From assembly GCA_903929035.1 (NCBI GenBank), contig CAIYTF010000040.1:1-51933 (forward strand): 51,933 nucleotides of DNA, written 5' to 3'. Of the stretch, positions 49,955 through 51,933 are shown one piece after another. The DNA comes from an uncultured Ignavibacteriales bacterium (GTDB lineage Bacteria > Bacteroidota > Ignavibacteria > Ignavibacteriales > Ignavibacteriaceae). The position numbers and the translations under genes were made by a program. Within the stretch, counting starts at the first letter, position 1. Each line of letters begins with the position of its first letter. The notes below the pieces were generated by a model. It searched no databases. It saw nothing but the letters and a program-made list of their open reading frames with translations, and had not been told where the DNA came from.

Positions 49955-50454
49955 CGTATGGTAAACTGTGCTATTTGCCAAACGTTAGACTGCCATTTCA
50001 GAGATATAAAAACCTGTGCCGTTTTTCGCCTGCCGCTTATTTCGTAGTGATACACGCCCGTTGCATACGCGACCTTTTTCAAATTTTTTGCGGTATAGCG
50101 GAACGAAATAGCCTGATTAATTTTGAAAAATTCGTGTAATATATAGAATGCCTGATTTGCGCTATAGTATCCGCTCTGCCCTGAAGAAAGACTAAAATAT
50201 GTCTGATTTGAAAAGTATTGTGAAAACCCTGAAATTTCTCCCTTGTTTAATCCCTCTTCCACCTGTTCAAATAATTTCTCAACTGCCTTTGTATCGCCGT
50301 GCTGGGGGCATTTGTTTTTTTGCTGGGCAAACAGCGTGGTGGTGGTAAACTGTGCAATAATCAAAGACGATACAAGGAAAATCATCGAAACGAATTTCCG
50401 CGGGATTATGTTGAATGTCGTAAAAAGCGTAATCAATTTGAAACCTCGCGGCAT
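49951..50454 (-). CDS. DUF4783-like secreted protein
   Basis: A 167-residue protein with an N-terminal signal (MIFLVSSLIIAQFTTTTLFA, starting at internal Met24 of the longest frame) followed by a SnoaL/NTF2-like alpha-beta domain (KLFEQVEEGLNKGEISGFSQ, QAFYILHEFFKINQAISFRY, YHYEISGRRKTAQVFISLKW). This matches the small Bacteroidota DUF4783 family of unknown function. It starts shortly after the prfA stop, and its own stop overlaps the kinase start (ATGA), so it is probably co-expressed with the kinase and might act in the same periplasmic sensing pathway (inference). Confidence 0.75.
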   Translation of the reverse strand: MPRGFKLITLFTTFNIIPRKFVSMIFLVSSLIIAQFTTTTLFAQQKNKCPQHGDTKAVEKLFEQVEEGLNKGEISGFSQYFSNQTYFSLSSGQSGYYSANQAFYILHEFFKINQAISFRYTAKNLKKVAYATGVYHYEISGRRKTAQVFISLKWQSNVWQIAQFTIR

Positions 50455-50464
50455 TGCATCGTAT

Positions 50465-51547
50465 CTACTTTACATCAATCTCTGCCTGCAGGCGTTCTGT
50501 CTTATCCGCGAGTTTTAATTGTTCAATCAGGTTATTCAAGTCGCCGTTTATTACATCACCTAAATTATAGAGAGTTAAACCAATACGATGGTCAGTGATG
50601 CGGTTTTGCGGGAAATTATATGTGCGTATTTTATCACTGCGGTCGCCGCTTCCAACCATTAATTTTCTTTGGGCTGCAATTTCGCTTCTCTGTTCTTTTG
50701 ATTTCGCGTCATATAAGCGGGCACGCAAGACTTTCATTGCTTTTTGTCTATTCTTTAACTGCGACCGCTCATCCTGGCATTGCACGACAATTCCGGTTGG
50801 CAAGTGGGTAATGCGTATAGCGGTTTCAACTTTGTTCACGTTCTGCCCGCCAGCACCACCGCTGCGGAACACATCTATTTTTAGATCGGCAATATTTATA
50901 TCAACCTGCACATCTTCTACCTCAAGAAGCACTGCCACTGATGCGGCGGACGTGTGTACTCTGCCGCCTGCTTCGGTTGTCGGCACTCGCTGCACCCGAT
51001 GAACACCGCTTTCAAATTTTAAATCACCATAAACTTTTTTACCGGTAATTGAAAACACGACTTCTTTTATACCGCCTAACCCTGTATCATTTATATCAAT
51101 AACTTCCATCTTCCAGAATCTGGTCTCTGCATAACGCGTGTACATCCTGAATAATTCGCCGGCGAACAGTGCTGCTTCATCGCCGCCTGTTCCTGCGCGT
51201 ATTTCAAAAATAACATCTTTGTCGTCATTGGGGTCACGCGGAAGTAAAAGCCCCTTTAACTCATCTTCCAAAGCAAGTAATCGCACCTGCAAATCCATAA
51301 TTTCCGCTTCAGCCATTTCAGTCATTTCTTTATCATCGGACAGGTTAATTAACTCTTTGCTGTCCTCGATGTCTTTTTGAACTTTTTTATATTTATCGTA
51401 ACAATCAATAAGCGGGGTCAAGTCACTACGTTCTTTACTTAACGCTATCAGTTTCTCGGAATTGTTGAGATTTGCTTCGCTTGCAAGCTCCTCGTAAATG
51501 CGGTCGTATTTGTCTTTTACTTTAGATAATTTTTCTATGAAGTCCAT
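50465..51547 (-). CDS. prfA: Peptide chain release factor 1
   Basis: RF1, which recognises UAA/UAG and triggers peptide release. The catalytic GGQ lies in RSGGAGGQNVNKVETAIRI, and the codon-recognition domain contains ESGVHRVQRVPTTEAGGRVH. From the ATG at 51547 the product is 360 residues, the normal RF1 length; an upstream in-frame TTG at 51574 would add nine unusual residues. The usual downstream prmC methyltransferase gene is absent here; instead a DUF4783 gene follows within about 10 bases, starting a compact minus-strand series. Confidence 0.97.
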   Translation of the reverse strand: MDFIEKLSKVKDKYDRIYEELASEANLNNSEKLIALSKERSDLTPLIDCYDKYKKVQKDIEDSKELINLSDDKEMTEMAEAEIMDLQVRLLALEDELKGLLLPRDPNDDKDVIFEIRAGTGGDEAALFAGELFRMYTRYAETRFWKMEVIDINDTGLGGIKEVVFSITGKKVYGDLKFESGVHRVQRVPTTEAGGRVHTSAASVAVLLEVEDVQVDINIADLKIDVFRSGGAGGQNVNKVETAIRITHLPTGIVVQCQDERSQLKNRQKAMKVLRARLYDAKSKEQRSEIAAQRKLMVGSGDRSDKIRTYNFPQNRITDHRIGLTLYNLGDVINGDLNNLIEQLKLADKTERLQAEIDVK

Positions 51548-51933
51548 TGGTACGCTATAATAAATGATGGGCAAATATACGGATATTTTTGCAGAAAGTT
51601 AGTGAAGCGGATATCTTTACAATTAGCACTTTTGCCGCCGTTATTGTACTTGTACCAAAATCGACATCTTGTCGATAGCTAAAAAAGTTATATCTGCTGC
51701 TATATTTGACCTAAATTGAGCGATAAGCCCGTTAAAAAAAGCCTTTTGGGCGTTTAAGTGCTGAAAAAACAGTACTTTTGTAATGCAAAAACAAAATTAA
51801 TAAACGACCCAAAAGGTGAAACAAAGATGCAATAAGACAAGCGCATCAAATAGATAAAGATAAATTGAACTTGCTGTTAACTTCTAATTTTCAATCATTT
51901 AATAAAGTAAATATTTTACCCGTTTAGAGTATA
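51548..51933. other. Gene-poor right end with inverted repeats
   Basis: No convincing gene. A perfect 7-bp hairpin ATCGACA-TCT-TGTCGAT lies at 51660-51676. A larger inverted repeat pairs CCTTTTGGGCGTTTA (51742-51756, approximate) with TAAACGACCCAAAAGG (51801-51816), with one bulged base. TACTTTTG at 51773-51780 fits a Bacteroidota -7 box. An open stretch to the right (reading RQAHQIDKDKLNLLLTSNF) ends in TAG before the window edge and is not recognisable. Confidence 0.45.

Overview
The window (about 52 kb, AT-rich) looks like a chromosomal segment of a Gram-negative bacterium of the Bacteroidota/Chlorobi (FCB) assemblage, most likely an Ignavibacteria-type organism. The main reasons are two secreted proteins ending in NYPNPFNPST / SYPNPFNPST-type C-terminal sorting domains (type IX secretion, type A), an HU-CCDC81-like protein fused to a SPOR domain, a DUF4783 protein, a small Hc1-type histone-like protein, a type 2 isopentenyl-diphosphate isomerase and an Oar-like TonB-dependent receptor. 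No rRNA, tRNA or CRISPR array was recognised.

Layout. 1-934: a truncated chemotaxis-receptor fragment and otherwise empty DNA. 935-6397 (+): a nucleotide-sugar/glycan cluster with an epimerase, two tandem FdtA/WxcM-like cupins, a DegT-type aminotransferase, a GT9 glycosyltransferase with a missing canonical start codon, and GDP-mannose 4,6-dehydratase (gmd). gmd is bracketed by two copies of a small palindromic repeat. 6499-11379 (-): a soluble PAS kinase with its NtrC-type sigma-54 regulator, then a TPR sensor kinase. 11612-20781 (+): a large TonB-dependent receptor, a membrane pyrophosphatase with a striking Cys-rich repeat insertion, and polA. 20791-21255: a decayed IS66-family remnant. 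21288-27323 (+): crcB/fluC with a DUF190 gene, then fni, a polyprenyl synthase, ptsH, ptsI, and a bifunctional phosphoglucose/phosphomannose isomerase. 27374-30196 (-): two type IX secretion cargo proteins. 30418-37543 (+): a four-gene envelope operon (giant TPR protein, outer-membrane barrel, HU-acidic linker-TM-SPOR protein, TonB-family protein). 37738-51547 (-): a histone-like protein, a membrane Fe-S oxidoreductase, ppk1, an AddA/RecB-like helicase-nuclease with an apparent Fe-S cysteine cluster, a giant NtrY-like kinase, a DUF4783 protein and prfA.

How the parts may fit. The phosphomannose isomerase could feed mannose-6-phosphate towards GDP-mannose, the Gmd substrate, and so the GDP-deoxyaminosugar cluster (inference). 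The most unusual items are the regular 15-residue Cys repeat inside the pyrophosphatase, the duplicated ketoisomerase-like cupins (one lacking a catalytic-type His) beside gmd, the HU-to-SPOR bridge protein in an envelope operon, related IS66 ends positioned just upstream of two unrelated genes, and a genome-style preference for Ala codon GCG after a C, which produces many CGCG tetramers.
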